DNA of 64,000 nt from Acidobacteriota bacterium (GCA_003224085.1 QHYK01000040.1:62001-126000); one strand, 5' to 3'. Counted from the stretch's first letter, positions 15,697 to 25,088 are shown. Notes: generated by a model from the letters alone, not told the origin. Numbers and translations are program-made.

Positions 15697-16622
15697 ACAC
15701 GCCAGCGAACTCGACGCCTGAGGCTTATTCGGCCTCTAAGGTGATTGCGCCGGCGGCCATTTCCGGCGCGCAGCGCCTGTACTGGTCGCTACGCCGGGAA
15801 TTATGGGAGAGCAGTCCGATCTATATCGCCCCGCTGGCAGCCGGCGGGGTCGCGATAGCCGGTTTCTTGCTCACCTTGATTCATTTTCCAGAGAGGATGC
15901 GCGCTGTTTTCGCGCTTGGGGGTGCCAAGCAGCGCGATGCGATCCTTCAGCCGTACGATGCGGCGGCGGCCCTGCTGATGGGGACTTTCCTGCTGGTGGC
16001 GCTGTTCTACTGCGTCGAAACGCTGCAGCGAGAGCGGCGTGATCGCAGCATCCTGTTCTGGAAGTCGCTGCCGGTTTCCGATCTCACCACGGTGGTCGCG
16101 AAAGCGAGCATCCCTTTCCTGGTGCTCCCGCTGTTCAGTTGCGCCGTCGCCTTTGTCACGCAGTTCCTCATGCTGCTGGTGAGCAGCGCGGTGTTGGCCG
16201 CGAGCGGATTGAGTGTCGCAAACTACTGGGTGCAAGTGTCTTTATTCCAGGCGTCCCTGCTGCTGCTCTACCACGTAATGACCGTGCATGTCTTGGGGAG
16301 CGCGCCCATCTATGGATGGTTGCTGTTGGTTTCTGCCTGGGCGCGCCGCGCGGCCTTTCTGTGGGCCGTGTTGCCGCCGCTGGCGATAGGCATCCTCGAG
16401 AAGCTGCTGTTCAACACCTCGTATTTCGCAGCCTTCCTGGGGCGATTGTTCACCGGCGGCACAGAAGGAAGCTACGCACCGGGCACGATGCCAATGGATC
16501 CGGGCACGCACCTCACGCCCACCAGGTTCCTGAGCGCTCCGGGTCTGTGGATCGGGTTCGCGGTGACCGCCGCATTCCTGGCGGCCGCGGTCCGGCTGCG
16601 GCGCCATCGAGAACCAATCTGA
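15693..16622 (+). CDS. ABC-2-type membrane permease of the YtrA/YtrB-like system
   Basis: A 309-residue integral membrane protein, ATG overlapping the stop of the ATPase gene. About six hydrophobic segments are visible: near 48-65 (YIAPLAAGGVAIAGFLLTL), 95-110, 145-175, 185-205, 215-235 and 280-300. The loop ETLQRERRDRSILFWKSLPV, with Arg/Lys-rich residues after the second helix, is typical of ABC-2 permeases that contact the ATPase. A long periplasmic loop rich in Gly/Thr (TGGTEGSYAPGTMPMD) precedes the last helix. It is the membrane half of the transporter encoded with the GntR regulator. Confidence 0.85.
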   Translation: MNTPANSTPEAYSASKVIAPAAISGAQRLYWSLRRELWESSPIYIAPLAAGGVAIAGFLLTLIHFPERMRAVFALGGAKQRDAILQPYDAAAALLMGTFLLVALFYCVETLQRERRDRSILFWKSLPVSDLTTVVAKASIPFLVLPLFSCAVAFVTQFLMLLVSSAVLAASGLSVANYWVQVSLFQASLLLLYHVMTVHVLGSAPIYGWLLLVSAWARRAAFLWAVLPPLAIGILEKLLFNTSYFAAFLGRLFTGGTEGSYAPGTMPMDPGTHLTPTRFLSAPGLWIGFAVTAAFLAAAVRLRRHREPI

Positions 16623-16683
16623 TTCGGATGCAGACAGCGATTCCATTTGCGGCGGAAAAAGAAACGAATGGGGAGTAGCTGAA

Positions 16684-17271
16684 TTGACCGATACCAGGGC
16701 AAGAACATCGTCCCGTCCGCGGGCCAGAATGGCGGGCGTCGTTTATTTGCTCGCCATTTTGGCGGGCGTATTTTCTGCCTTCATTTCGGGCGGGCTCCTG
16801 GCTTATGCCGACGCCGCCAACCTTGTCGCGAGCGCATGCTATGGGGCCGTGACACTGCTTTTCTATGGTTTGTTCAAGCCTGTAGACGCAAGCCTCTCTC
16901 TGATTGCTGCCGTTTTCAGTCTCGCGGGGTGCGTTCTTTCGGCTCTTGGCCTCTTTCATGTCGTCCCTTTGCCGATCAGCTCGGTCAATCCATTGGCGTT
17001 GTTCGGAGTCTATTGCGTTCTGATTGGCTATCTGATTTTCCGTTCGACTTTCCTGCCGCGAATTCTGGGTGGGCTGATGGCCATGGGAGGTTTGGGTTGG
17101 CTGACTTTTGTGTCTTCGACCCTTGCCAACTCTCTGACGCCCTACAATCTGGCGCCGGGCATTCTCGGCGAAGGCGCCCTGACCGTGTGGCTCCTCGTCA
17201 AAGGCGTGAACGGGGAGCGATGGCAGGAGCAAGCCCACGCCGTGTGCGGCTCAAGGAGTGCGAGGAAATGA
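16684..17271 (+). CDS. DUF4386-family membrane protein
   Basis: A 195-residue protein with about five to six hydrophobic helices, opening RMAGVVYLLAILAGVFSAFI, which matches the DUF4386 family. The start is TTG at 16684, preferred because GGGGAG lies 8-10 bases upstream; an ATG at 16729 would drop 15 residues. Function unknown. It follows the ABC permease by 61 bases and its stop overlaps the next start (ATGA at 17268-17271), so it is translationally coupled to the DUF2306 protein. Confidence 0.8.
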   Translation: MTDTRARTSSRPRARMAGVVYLLAILAGVFSAFISGGLLAYADAANLVASACYGAVTLLFYGLFKPVDASLSLIAAVFSLAGCVLSALGLFHVVPLPISSVNPLALFGVYCVLIGYLIFRSTFLPRILGGLMAMGGLGWLTFVSSTLANSLTPYNLAPGILGEGALTVWLLVKGVNGERWQEQAHAVCGSRSARK

Positions 17272-18014
17272 ATCTCTCACCGGTTTTGTTTATTCACATT
17301 TGTGCGGGGACCTTGGGACTGTTCTCCGGCGCCGCCGCTTTGACTTTCCGCAAAGGCTCGCGATGGCATGTCTTGGCGGGGAAGGTTTTTGTTGCATCCA
17401 TGCTGGTCATGGCGGCAGCCGCGGCCTACCTGGGGATTACCAGGCACCAGCCCGGCAATGTTGGCGGCGGCCTTTTTACTTTCTATTTGATCCTGACGGC
17501 GTGGCTCACCGCCCGGCGGGCCGACGGTGAAACCAGCAAGCTCGATTGGACCGCGCTTCTAATTCCTTTGGTGCTCGGTATCCTTACCTGGTTTTCCGGT
17601 GTGGAAAAGCTACCGAGCCCGGAGCCGCCGAAAGACGGAGTTCCCGGCGGAATGAACTTGTTCATGGGTACGGTGATGCTGCTCGCCGCCGCGGGGGATA
17701 TTCGTATGCTCGTGCGCCGAGGTGTTTTGGGAGCAAAGCGCATCCGCCGCCATCTGTGGCGCATGTGCTTTGGGCTGTTTATCGCCACAGGATCCTTTTT
17801 CCTGGGACCGGAGAACCGTCCGCGGAGACTCCTTGCAGCAGTGGGCCTCCGGCAGCCAATATTCCGGGATTTATTCCGCCAGGAGATCCTTATTTCCCTG
17901 GCCGTGCTACCACTGCTCTTGCTGATCTTCTGGCTTATCCGCGTGCGCGTCACAAAGGCGTGCAGGCAAATGTCAGTGGCAAGCAGCGGCGATCGTCGCT
18001 CGTTGCCGACTTAG
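17268..18014 (+). CDS. DUF2306-family membrane protein
   Basis: A 248-residue membrane protein beginning MNLSPVLFIHICAGTLGLFS, with the family word FRKGSRWHVLAGKVFV after the first helix, and further helices near 45-60, 68-85, 97-112, 128-145, 168-182 and 212-230. DUF2306 proteins have conserved His residues in the first helices (H10 and H34 here) and are suspected haem or quinone-associated membrane proteins, but no role is proven. The start overlaps the DUF4386 stop. Residues 185-210 are more hydrophilic and Arg-rich than I expect for the family and may be locally diverged. Confidence 0.8.
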   Translation: MNLSPVLFIHICAGTLGLFSGAAALTFRKGSRWHVLAGKVFVASMLVMAAAAAYLGITRHQPGNVGGGLFTFYLILTAWLTARRADGETSKLDWTALLIPLVLGILTWFSGVEKLPSPEPPKDGVPGGMNLFMGTVMLLAAAGDIRMLVRRGVLGAKRIRRHLWRMCFGLFIATGSFFLGPENRPRRLLAAVGLRQPIFRDLFRQEILISLAVLPLLLLIFWLIRVRVTKACRQMSVASSGDRRSLPT

Positions 18015-18041
18015 CCGGCAACTCGTGTTTCTCTGATTCTA

Positions 18042-18079
18042 GTCTTCACAATATTTGCAGCCCTCGTTCGTCTTCACAA
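18042..18079 (+). repeat. 10-bp direct repeat upstream of the ECF sigma gene
   Basis: GTCTTCACAA occurs at 18042-18051 and again at 18070-18079, 28 bases apart, ending 34 bases before the chosen sigma-factor start. Position and spacing make it a candidate regulatory element, but chance duplication is possible. Confidence 0.3.
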
Positions 18080-18113
18080 GTAGATGGACTATGCGCTGAC
18101 AAGACCGTGGCCG

Positions 18114-18674
18114 ATGGCAGAGCAAGACCAGCGGATCTCCGAGGTGGTGAAGCGGGAACAGGCCCGTTTGCGCAACTTCATTCGCCGGCGCGTACCCGAC
18201 CCGCGCGACGCCGAGGACATCCTGCAGGATGTGTTCTACAAGCTGGTGGAGGCCAATCGGCTGCTGATGCCGATCGAGCACGTGACCGGCTGGCTGTTTC
18301 GCGTGGCGCGGAACCGCATCACGGATCTGTTCCGCAAAAAGAAGCCGGATTTTTTGGGCGATGCGAGAGTCGAAAACGAAGATGGCGAGTTGCTCGAGAT
18401 CGAGGACCTGCTGCCATCGCCCGATGCGGGGCCCGAAGCGCTCTACTTCCGCAACGTGCTTCTGGACGAACTGGAACTTGCGGTGGACGGATTGCCGGGC
18501 GAGCAGCGAGAAGTATTCATCGGGCACGAACTGGAAGGGCGCAGCTTCAAGGAGATGGCGGCGGAGACGGGCGTGAGCGTGAACACGCTGCTCTCGCGCA
18601 AGCGTTATGCCCTGCTGCATCTGCGCGAGCGGCTGCGAAGCATCTACGACGAATTTATGAGTGGGAGGGACTGA
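18114..18674 (+). CDS. RNA polymerase sigma factor, ECF/sigma-70 family
   Basis: About 186 residues from ATG 18114 (MAEQDQR); an in-frame ATG at 18084 would add ten residues. Region 2 is seen in QARLRNFIRRRVPDPRDAED, ILQDVFYKLVEAN and WLFRVARNRITDLFRKKKPD. Region 4 is seen in LPGEQREVFIGHELEGRSFK, EMAAETGVSVNTLLSRKRYA and LLHLRERL. There is no C-terminal extension. The next gene starts four bases after the stop and encodes a small membrane protein that could be its anti-sigma partner, though it has no zinc-binding anti-sigma motif. Neighbouring genes do not reveal its regulon. Confidence 0.9.
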   Translation: MAEQDQRISEVVKREQARLRNFIRRRVPDPRDAEDILQDVFYKLVEANRLLMPIEHVTGWLFRVARNRITDLFRKKKPDFLGDARVENEDGELLEIEDLLPSPDAGPEALYFRNVLLDELELAVDGLPGEQREVFIGHELEGRSFKEMAAETGVSVNTLLSRKRYALLHLRERLRSIYDEFMSGRD

Positions 18675-18678
18675 ACAC

Positions 18679-19053
18679 ATGAGGAAGAAATGGATTTGGA
18701 TAGCTCCGCTGGCGATCCTCGGAATGATCCTATTCACTTACATGGGCGGCGAGCTGGTGATGCATCTATGGAATTGGCTGCTGCCACCGCTGTTCGGCTG
18801 GCGCCTAATTACCTTCTGGCAGGCGCTCGGACTGTTGCTGCTCTGCCGGATCCTGTTCGGGGGCTGGGGCGGTTCCGGGGGCGGAAAAGGGCGCCTGCGT
18901 CATCGCCTGAGAGAACGCATGGCGGAAAGAATGGGGGAGCGCATGAGGGAACGGTGGGAAAAGATGACGCCGGAGGAACGCGGGAAATTCCGCCAAGGCC
19001 TTGGTGGCTGCTGGGACCGCGAGGCGCCGCGCGAAGCGAAGCCGACGGCGTGA
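18679..19053 (+). CDS. Small membrane protein with charged cytoplasmic tail, ECF sigma partner
   Basis: A 124-residue protein. ATG 18679 follows GGGAGGGA and lies four bases after the sigma stop, so the two are co-translated. Two hydrophobic helices (about 6-25 and 43-62, with LLPPLFGWRLITFWQALGLL) are followed by Gly-rich residues and a highly charged Arg/Glu/Met-rich tail (RERMAERMGERMRERWEKM) that should form a long amphipathic helix. I know such proteins as regular neighbours of this sigma type in Acidobacteria. Membrane tethering of the sigma factor through the charged tail is plausible but unproven. Confidence 0.75.
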   Translation: MRKKWIWIAPLAILGMILFTYMGGELVMHLWNWLLPPLFGWRLITFWQALGLLLLCRILFGGWGGSGGGKGRLRHRLRERMAERMGERMRERWEKMTPEERGKFRQGLGGCWDREAPREAKPTA

Positions 19054-19240
19054 GCGCAGGGCGGGCTGGTTCATGGGACAGAATCGGATCAAAGGTCACG
19101 CTCGCGGAAAAGTGATCATAACTTTATAAGCTAGAAGGCACTTTCAAGGAGTTGATACACGCCGCGCCGGCTGGCCACCGCATCAGAAAAATCAATCGAG
19201 ACCATGAAAATTTCAGACTGCGCCGTACGGGCGAGATGCG

Positions 19241-19246
19241 TATAAT
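19241..19246 (+). promoter_or_regulatory. Consensus -10 box upstream of the ammonium transporter
   Basis: A perfect TATAAT 58 bases before the chosen amtB start. The region 17 bases further upstream (CTGCGC at 19218-19223) is a poor -35. No sigma-54 type GG-N10-GC element was found in the 250-base gap, so nitrogen control would have to act otherwise. Confidence 0.35.
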
Positions 19247-19303
19247 CCTGTGCGAGAAAGTGTCGCAGCCCCCGGCAGTGAATCCAGCGGAGCGGACAAC
19301 CGT

Positions 19304-20803
19304 ATGAAGTGCGCAGGGTGTCGGTGTAGTGTCAGTCTCATGGTTGTTCTTGGGACCATCCTGCTCGCCACGGTTTCGTTGGGGGCCGGATCGCTGGCAG
19401 CGGAACAAACACCCACCGCGAACGCCACGACTTCCCTGCTTTCCCGCAAAGTCTCCCCGACCGCCACCGTTCTTCTAGAGACTCCAGAGCCTGCACAGAA
19501 AGTAAGCGAAAAACTGGCACAACTCGACCAGCGCATTGCCGCCGCGCAATCTTCCGCTGACAATGCGTGGATGCTGGTCAGCGCGGCGCTGGTGTTGATG
19601 ATGACCGGGCCGGGATTGGCGCTTTTCTACGGCGGGCTGGTGCGGCAGAAAAATACGCTGGCGATCATGATGCAGAGTTTCGCGCTGATGGCTCTGATTA
19701 CGGTGATGTGGGCGCTGGTGGGCTATAGCTTATGCTTTGGCGGGAATGGTCCGGTGATTGGCGGATTTGAACACGCGTTTTTGCGCGGCGTGGGCGCCGA
19801 GCCGAATCCGGATTACGCGGGAACGATTCCGCAGATGACCTTCATGGTGTACCAGTTGATGTTCGCAGTGATTACGCCAGCGTTGATAACCGGCGCGACT
19901 GCGGAGCGGATGAAGTTCAGCGGAACCGTATTGTTCATGGCGCTGTGGTTCCTGGTGGTGTACGCGCCGCTGGCGCACATGGTGTGGGGCAAGGGCGGCT
20001 TGCTGAACGCTTCGCTCGGCGGAAAATTCCCAACCCTGGATTTTGCCGGCGGCACAGTAGTACACATTTCTTCGGGCGTTTCCGCGCTGGTGTGCGCGTT
20101 GTACATGGGAAAGCGTGTGGGCTATCCGAAGCAGCCGATGCCCCCGCACAACCTGGTCCTGAGTTTTATTGGCGCGTGCTTGTTGTGGGTGGGCTGGTTC
20201 GGATTCAACGCCGGCAGCGCGCTGGCGGCGGGCTCGCTGGCCTCGAGCGCGTTCGTGGCCACGCATTTTGGTGCGGCCGCAGCGGCGTTCGGCTGGAGCG
20301 CAGCGGAATGGATCAAAAACGGCCGGGCGAGCGCTCTGGGCGCAATTTCGGGCGCCGTGGCCGGGCTGGTAGCCATTACGCCCGCGGCCGGATTTGTGGG
20401 GCCGATGCCGGCGCTCGTCATTGGCGCGGTGGCCGGAGTGGTGTGCTTCGGCATGGTGACCAAAGTGAAGGCCGCATTCGGGTATGACGACGCACTCGAC
20501 GCGTTTGGTGTACATGGCGCGGGCGGAACGATTGGCGCGCTCCTCACCGGCGTGTTTGCGCAGCAAATTGTGAATCCCATTTTTGGCGCTGGGAAAGCCG
20601 TTGGCGGTCTTGACGGCCACTGGGGCCAGGTGGGCAACCAGTTGGTGGGCGTGCTGATCGCGTGGGCGTTCGCGCTGGCGGGAACAATTGTTCTGCTCAA
20701 GATAGTGGATTTGCTGACCGGCATACGAGTACCGGAAGAGCACGAACTGGAAGGATTGGACATTACGCAGCACGGCGAAGAGGCTTATAACCTTGAGACC
20801 TAA
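19304..20803 (+). CDS. amtB: Ammonium transporter Amt/AmtB
   Basis: About 499 residues from ATG 19304 (MKCAGCR). An N-terminal signal sequence and a roughly 70-residue periplasmic extension precede the eleven-helix Amt core, which begins NAWMLVSAALVLMMTGPGLA. Conserved words are LFYGGLVRQKN, VVHISSGVSALV (with one pore His), WVGWFGFNAGSALAA and AFGVHGAGGTIGALLTGVFA (second pore His). The tail ends EEHELEGLDITQHGEEAYNL, the usual cytoplasmic PII-binding segment. It is the first gene of amtB-glnB-glnD and imports ammonium when nitrogen is short. Confidence 0.96.
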   Translation: MKCAGCRCSVSLMVVLGTILLATVSLGAGSLAAEQTPTANATTSLLSRKVSPTATVLLETPEPAQKVSEKLAQLDQRIAAAQSSADNAWMLVSAALVLMMTGPGLALFYGGLVRQKNTLAIMMQSFALMALITVMWALVGYSLCFGGNGPVIGGFEHAFLRGVGAEPNPDYAGTIPQMTFMVYQLMFAVITPALITGATAERMKFSGTVLFMALWFLVVYAPLAHMVWGKGGLLNASLGGKFPTLDFAGGTVVHISSGVSALVCALYMGKRVGYPKQPMPPHNLVLSFIGACLLWVGWFGFNAGSALAAGSLASSAFVATHFGAAAAAFGWSAAEWIKNGRASALGAISGAVAGLVAITPAAGFVGPMPALVIGAVAGVVCFGMVTKVKAAFGYDDALDAFGVHGAGGTIGALLTGVFAQQIVNPIFGAGKAVGGLDGHWGQVGNQLVGVLIAWAFALAGTIVLLKIVDLLTGIRVPEEHELEGLDITQHGEEAYNLET

Positions 20804-21190
<387 letters not shown>

Positions 21191-21271
21191 GGAATTGTTG
21201 CCAGGCCCCGGGCAGCGAGCTACCTGACCGCCCGACCTGGATTCAATGCAGGCGTCCCGCCCTCTAAGAAC

Positions 21272-23863
21272 ATGAGAGAGTCTCCTACGCCGTTGTCCGT
21301 GCTCGGTCCACAGGCCGAAGCGGAACGGCAAAAAATCCGGCAACAGTTTGAAGCGGGTACCAGTGCGCGAGAAACGCTGCTAGCCCTCTGCGACCTTGCG
21401 GACCATCACGTCCGCCAGATTTTTGACGAGGTCCTGCGGGTGCAAGACCGCGAACCGGAGGGACTTTGCCTGCTGGCACTAGGCGGCTACGGCCGGCGGA
21501 TGCTCTTTCCTTATTCCGACCTCGACATTCTTTTCCTGTTTGGCAGCGAGCGGACGGAGCAGGAATTCCGACCTCTCATTTCCGAATTCTCCCGAACCTT
21601 GTGGGACCTGGGATTCCGCGTCAGCTCGGCAGGCAGAACGCTCGAAGAGTGCAAGCGCATTGAAGAAGACAATGCCGAATTTCACCTGGCGTTGCTGGAC
21701 CGCCGTTTCCTGGCGGGCGATTCCACTCTTTTTGAAAAACTCGACGAAAAAGTGCTTCCCGGCTCCGAGAAGCAGGCGCGGCCCTTCCTCCTGGCACAAT
21801 TGCACAAGCTAACCCGGGACCGCTTGACGCGCTATGGCAACACGATTTTTCACCTTGAGCCCAATGTAAAAGATTCGCCCGGGGGAATGCGGGACTATCA
21901 GGCGATCATTTGGTTGCGTCAGCTCTCGGAAGAGAAAAAAGGAATTCGAAATATCACCGCGGCGGAGGAAGAGCTCTGCGCTTCCGCGGTGGACTTTCTG
22001 AGCGCGACGCGATGCTTTCTGCACTACAGCAACGGGCGCAACGACAACACCCTGACCTACGAGCTGCAGGAAGCGGCCGCCGCGCGCGCCTTGGGGATCG
22101 GCGATGGTGTTGCCCGGACGGCTGCGGATTGGATGCGGCAGTATTTTCGCCAGGCGCGAACGTTGAACCGGCACCTGCTGCGTTATCTGGAACAGAAAGC
22201 GCCCGTGCCGTTGACGCTGCGGCAGCGCCTCTTCAGCGCTGCCCGGGTTTCGAAGTACGACGCCGGGGATAGCAAATACTTCCACATACGCGACGGGCTG
22301 CTGGAAGTAACCGACCTCTCCGCTCTTTCCGACCGCACGGTTACCTATTCGCTTTTTGCCGAAGCCGCGGGCACCGGCACGCCGCTGAGCCGAGAAGCGG
22401 AACGCAGTATCGGCTACGTTCTCATTCATCCAGAACTGCCGCCGAAGAACACGGAGATGTGCTGGGAAAAGCTGCGCGAAATCCTGGGTTCGGATTATCC
22501 CGGATTGGCGTTGCGGCCGATGCAGCGGCTGGGGCTGTTGACGGAAATCCTTCCGGAATTTGGGCTGATCGATTCGCTGGTGGTGCGCGACTTCTATCAC
22601 CGCTATACCGTGGACGAGCATACGTTGCGCACCATCGAGCATTTGCAGGAACTGGCGGATCCCCCGGATGAACGTGGAGCGCATTTCATACAGCTCTGGA
22701 AGACCGTGGATCGTCGCGACCTGCTGATTCTCGCCCTGTTGCTGCATGATGTCGGCAAAGGCATGCCGGTCGGGAACCATGTCACGGGGAGCCTTGCGGC
22801 GCTCGACAGCGCGGCCAAGCGTTTAAGGCTTTCGCCCGAGGAAAAGGCAGAAATTCGGTCGCTCATCGAACATCATCTGGAGATGTCCGCCACGGTGCAG
22901 CGCCGCGACATTTTCGATCCCGCCACGGTCGCCGGATTCGCCGAGTCCGTCACTAACCTGGAGCGCCTTCAGAGATTGTGTTTGCTCACGTACGCCGACA
23001 TTCATGCGGTCAATCCGGAAGCGTTGACGCCATGGAAAGCGGAAATGCTCTGGCAGTTGTTTGTGGCGACTTCGAATTACTTCAGCCGGACGCTGGACCG
23101 CGACCGGCTGCATGCGCACGACGAAGTTTCGCTGCTGGGGCGGATTAAAGCTTGCGCCGGGGATGGCGCTTCGAACGAAGAAATCGAGCGTTTTCTGGAT
23201 GGTTTCCCGCGTCGCTATCTTGCCGCGCACTCGCCGCAAGAAATTGCCGCACACTTCAGTCTGTACCGCAAACTCAGCGAGGAGCCGGTCCAGACGCAAG
23301 TGACCCCGACGCAACATGGCTTTGCCTTGACGCTGCTTACACCGGACCGGCCGGTACTGTTTGCGACCATCTCCGGAGTGCTGGCGGGCTGGGGCATGAA
23401 CATCAATAAAGCCGACGCGTTTGCGAACGCCGCGGGGATCATCTTAGATACTTTTTACTTCACGGATTTGCACCGCACTCTCGAACTGAATCCAAGCGAA
23501 ATCGCGCGTTTCCGGAAGTGTCTCGAGGATGTGCTGAACGGGAAGTCGGCTCTGGAACCGCTGTTGAAGGGCCGGGTGATTCGCGGGCGCACGCCGAAGG
23601 TCACGGTTCCAACGCATATCAACTTCGATGATTCTTCTTCCGCTCATTGCACGCTGCTCGAAATCGTTACGCAGGATCATCCCGGCCTTTTGTATGAGAT
23701 GGGTTCGGCGCTGGCGCGGCAGGGATGCAACATCGAAGTCGCACTGATCGATACGGAAGGCCACAAGGCCATTGATGTGTTCTACCTCACGGCGCAAGGA
23801 AAGAAACTAACCCCGCAAAAGCAGGAACTGCTTCGCGAAGTGCTTCAGGGAACCCTAGGTTAA
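21272..23863 (+). CDS. glnD: [Protein-PII] uridylyltransferase/uridylyl-removing enzyme
   Basis: An 863-residue bifunctional enzyme of normal length. Nucleotidyltransferase domain: GGYGR at 71-75 and the metal-binding pair in YSDLDILFLFG (D83, D85). HD hydrolase domain: LLLHDVGKG with H492-D493. Two C-terminal ACT domains sense glutamine: the first around 683-760 (LTPDRPVLFATISGVLAGWG), the second around 790-860 (VTQDHPGLLYEMGSALARQG). It uridylylates Tyr51 of the adjacent PII when glutamine is low and removes UMP when it is high. It lies 81 bases after glnB, forming a complete nitrogen-sensing operon. Confidence 0.96.
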   Translation: MRESPTPLSVLGPQAEAERQKIRQQFEAGTSARETLLALCDLADHHVRQIFDEVLRVQDREPEGLCLLALGGYGRRMLFPYSDLDILFLFGSERTEQEFRPLISEFSRTLWDLGFRVSSAGRTLEECKRIEEDNAEFHLALLDRRFLAGDSTLFEKLDEKVLPGSEKQARPFLLAQLHKLTRDRLTRYGNTIFHLEPNVKDSPGGMRDYQAIIWLRQLSEEKKGIRNITAAEEELCASAVDFLSATRCFLHYSNGRNDNTLTYELQEAAAARALGIGDGVARTAADWMRQYFRQARTLNRHLLRYLEQKAPVPLTLRQRLFSAARVSKYDAGDSKYFHIRDGLLEVTDLSALSDRTVTYSLFAEAAGTGTPLSREAERSIGYVLIHPELPPKNTEMCWEKLREILGSDYPGLALRPMQRLGLLTEILPEFGLIDSLVVRDFYHRYTVDEHTLRTIEHLQELADPPDERGAHFIQLWKTVDRRDLLILALLLHDVGKGMPVGNHVTGSLAALDSAAKRLRLSPEEKAEIRSLIEHHLEMSATVQRRDIFDPATVAGFAESVTNLERLQRLCLLTYADIHAVNPEALTPWKAEMLWQLFVATSNYFSRTLDRDRLHAHDEVSLLGRIKACAGDGASNEEIERFLDGFPRRYLAAHSPQEIAAHFSLYRKLSEEPVQTQVTPTQHGFALTLLTPDRPVLFATISGVLAGWGMNINKADAFANAAGIILDTFYFTDLHRTLELNPSEIARFRKCLEDVLNGKSALEPLLKGRVIRGRTPKVTVPTHINFDDSSSAHCTLLEIVTQDHPGLLYEMGSALARQGCNIEVALIDTEGHKAIDVFYLTAQGKKLTPQKQELLREVLQGTLG

Positions 23864-24351
23864 GCTTCTTCCACAAAATGTATTTGGAAATCCTCGGGAA
23901 GCTGCGATCGACAAGGATCCGGTCGGCGCGATCGCTGGCAAACGCATCGCATCTCTGCTGGTGAGCCCAACTGCATGAAGCGTTGAGGAGTTTCCTGGCA
24001 ATGCCAACTCCGCGAACCTCAGCCAGGACGTAAAGCCCTTCCACCTATCCGACGCGCTTTCCTTCGAGGCCAGCTAAATCCGCACGAATCGAGAGCTCTT
24101 CCAAGCCGACCATTCCGTTGCCTGGAGTCTAGCGCCACAAGCGCAGCGGCCAGAATTCCGGGAGAGTTCCAACCGCGAAAACAGCAAGCGATTTCGGGTC
24201 CGTGGTCCGCTCATCTGTCCGGCCAAAGCCGGCAGCCAAGCTTTTCCTAGATCGGAGCATCGGCGCGGGCGGCATGGCGAAGGCGTACCTGAACGTCTTC
24301 GACTTTGGAATGCTTCCCAGGGTGTAGCGATTGAGTGCCCAACGTCTTCAT
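23860..24351 (-). pseudogene. Decayed AAC(6')-like GNAT acetyltransferase
   Basis: On the minus strand from ATG 24351, translated fragments read VRLRHAARADAPI, stop, EKLGCRLWPDR, stop, ADHGPEIACCFRGWN and LVALDSRQRNG, then after a one-base frame change VGLEELSIRADLAGLEGKRV, stop, and VEGLYVLAEVRGVGIARKLL with AHQQRCDAFASDR. This order matches AAC(6')-type GNAT enzymes, including the acetyl-CoA loop RGVGIA (usually RrqGiA). Stops are TAG 24247-24249, TGA 24211-24213 and TAG 24045-24047. The start overlaps the ubiX stop (ATGA), so it was once co-transcribed with ubiX. The 3' end touches the glnD stop. Confidence 0.75.
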
Positions 24352-24950
24352 TTCTTGGGTTTGCCTTCGATGCCTGTCCAGCGCTTGACCAAACCAGCGT
24401 CGATTCCAAACAGATCAAGTACCCTCCCAATGGTAGTGTTCACCATCTCCTCGATGGTACGCGGGCGGCCGTAGAACGTGGGCGTCGGCGGGAAGACAAT
24501 GACGCCTAACTGCGAAGCTTCATACAGCAGCTTGCAGTGTCCGGTGTGCAGGGGCGCTTCCCGCGGCATGGCCACGAGCCGCCGCCGCTCTTTGAGCGTG
24601 ACGTCCGCGGCGCGCACTAGCAAGTTATCAGCAAGAGAATGAGTGATAGCCGAGAGAGTTCGGATCGAGCAGGGGGCAACGATCATACCCTCCGTTCGAA
24701 ACGAGCCGCTGGCGATGCTTGCCGAGATGTTCATCACGTTGTGGACGATATCGGCAAGCGCCTCAACGTCTTTCACGCGCCAATCCGTTTCGACGGAAAT
24801 GTTCAGCTTAGCCGCATCCGTCAAAATCAGGTGAACTTCGTGCGTGCCGAGTTTGCGGAGGACTTCAAGCAGGCGGATTCCGTAAGGCAGCCCGCTTGAT
24901 CCGGAAAGGCCGACGATGAGACGCGGCTTCTGGCTGGTACTCATGCGCAT
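24348..24950 (-). CDS. ubiX: UbiX-family flavin prenyltransferase
   Basis: A 200-residue flavoprotein. The FMN-binding start GLSGSSGLPYGIRLLEVLRK, the central MIVAPCSIRTLSAITHSLAD and NLLVRAADVTLKERRRLVAM, and the late PREAPLHTGHCKLLYEAS are diagnostic. UbiX makes prenylated FMN, the cofactor of UbiD decarboxylases in ubiquinone synthesis and aromatic-acid decarboxylation. No ubiD gene lies nearby. ATG 24950 or 24944 can start it. Its stop overlaps the start of the acetyltransferase pseudogene. The highly charged pre-helix with DWRVKDVEALADIVHNVMN matches the Pad1/UbiX type. Confidence 0.93.
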   Translation of the reverse strand: MRMSTSQKPRLIVGLSGSSGLPYGIRLLEVLRKLGTHEVHLILTDAAKLNISVETDWRVKDVEALADIVHNVMNISASIASGSFRTEGMIVAPCSIRTLSAITHSLADNLLVRAADVTLKERRRLVAMPREAPLHTGHCKLLYEASQLGVIVFPPTPTFYGRPRTIEEMVNTTIGRVLDLFGIDAGLVKRWTGIEGKPKK

Positions 24951-25088
24951 GACTTCTATGACAAATTTTGCGTCCCGAAATGAAGAGATCTATGCCCTGC
25001 GTTGGGCCGAAACGAGAGCAGTTATCCTATCACTGATGGGTGAACAAGTTGCTTTAACAACAGCTGAATGAGCTGAATGCGGCGATGG

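Noticed and set aside
16513-17238. 241-codon minus-strand frame opposite the DUF4386 gene
   Set aside because: It is Arg/Gln/Asn-rich antisense to a hydrophobic membrane protein, a common artefact.
19054-19303. Sigma-54 promoter for amtB
   Set aside because: I searched the gap for GG-N10-GC (TGGCAC-N5-TTGC) and found none; only a TATAAT box is present.
21809-22780. 323-codon open frame opposite glnD
   Set aside because: Antisense to the conserved nucleotidyltransferase and HD domains of GlnD; no domain words or ribosome site.
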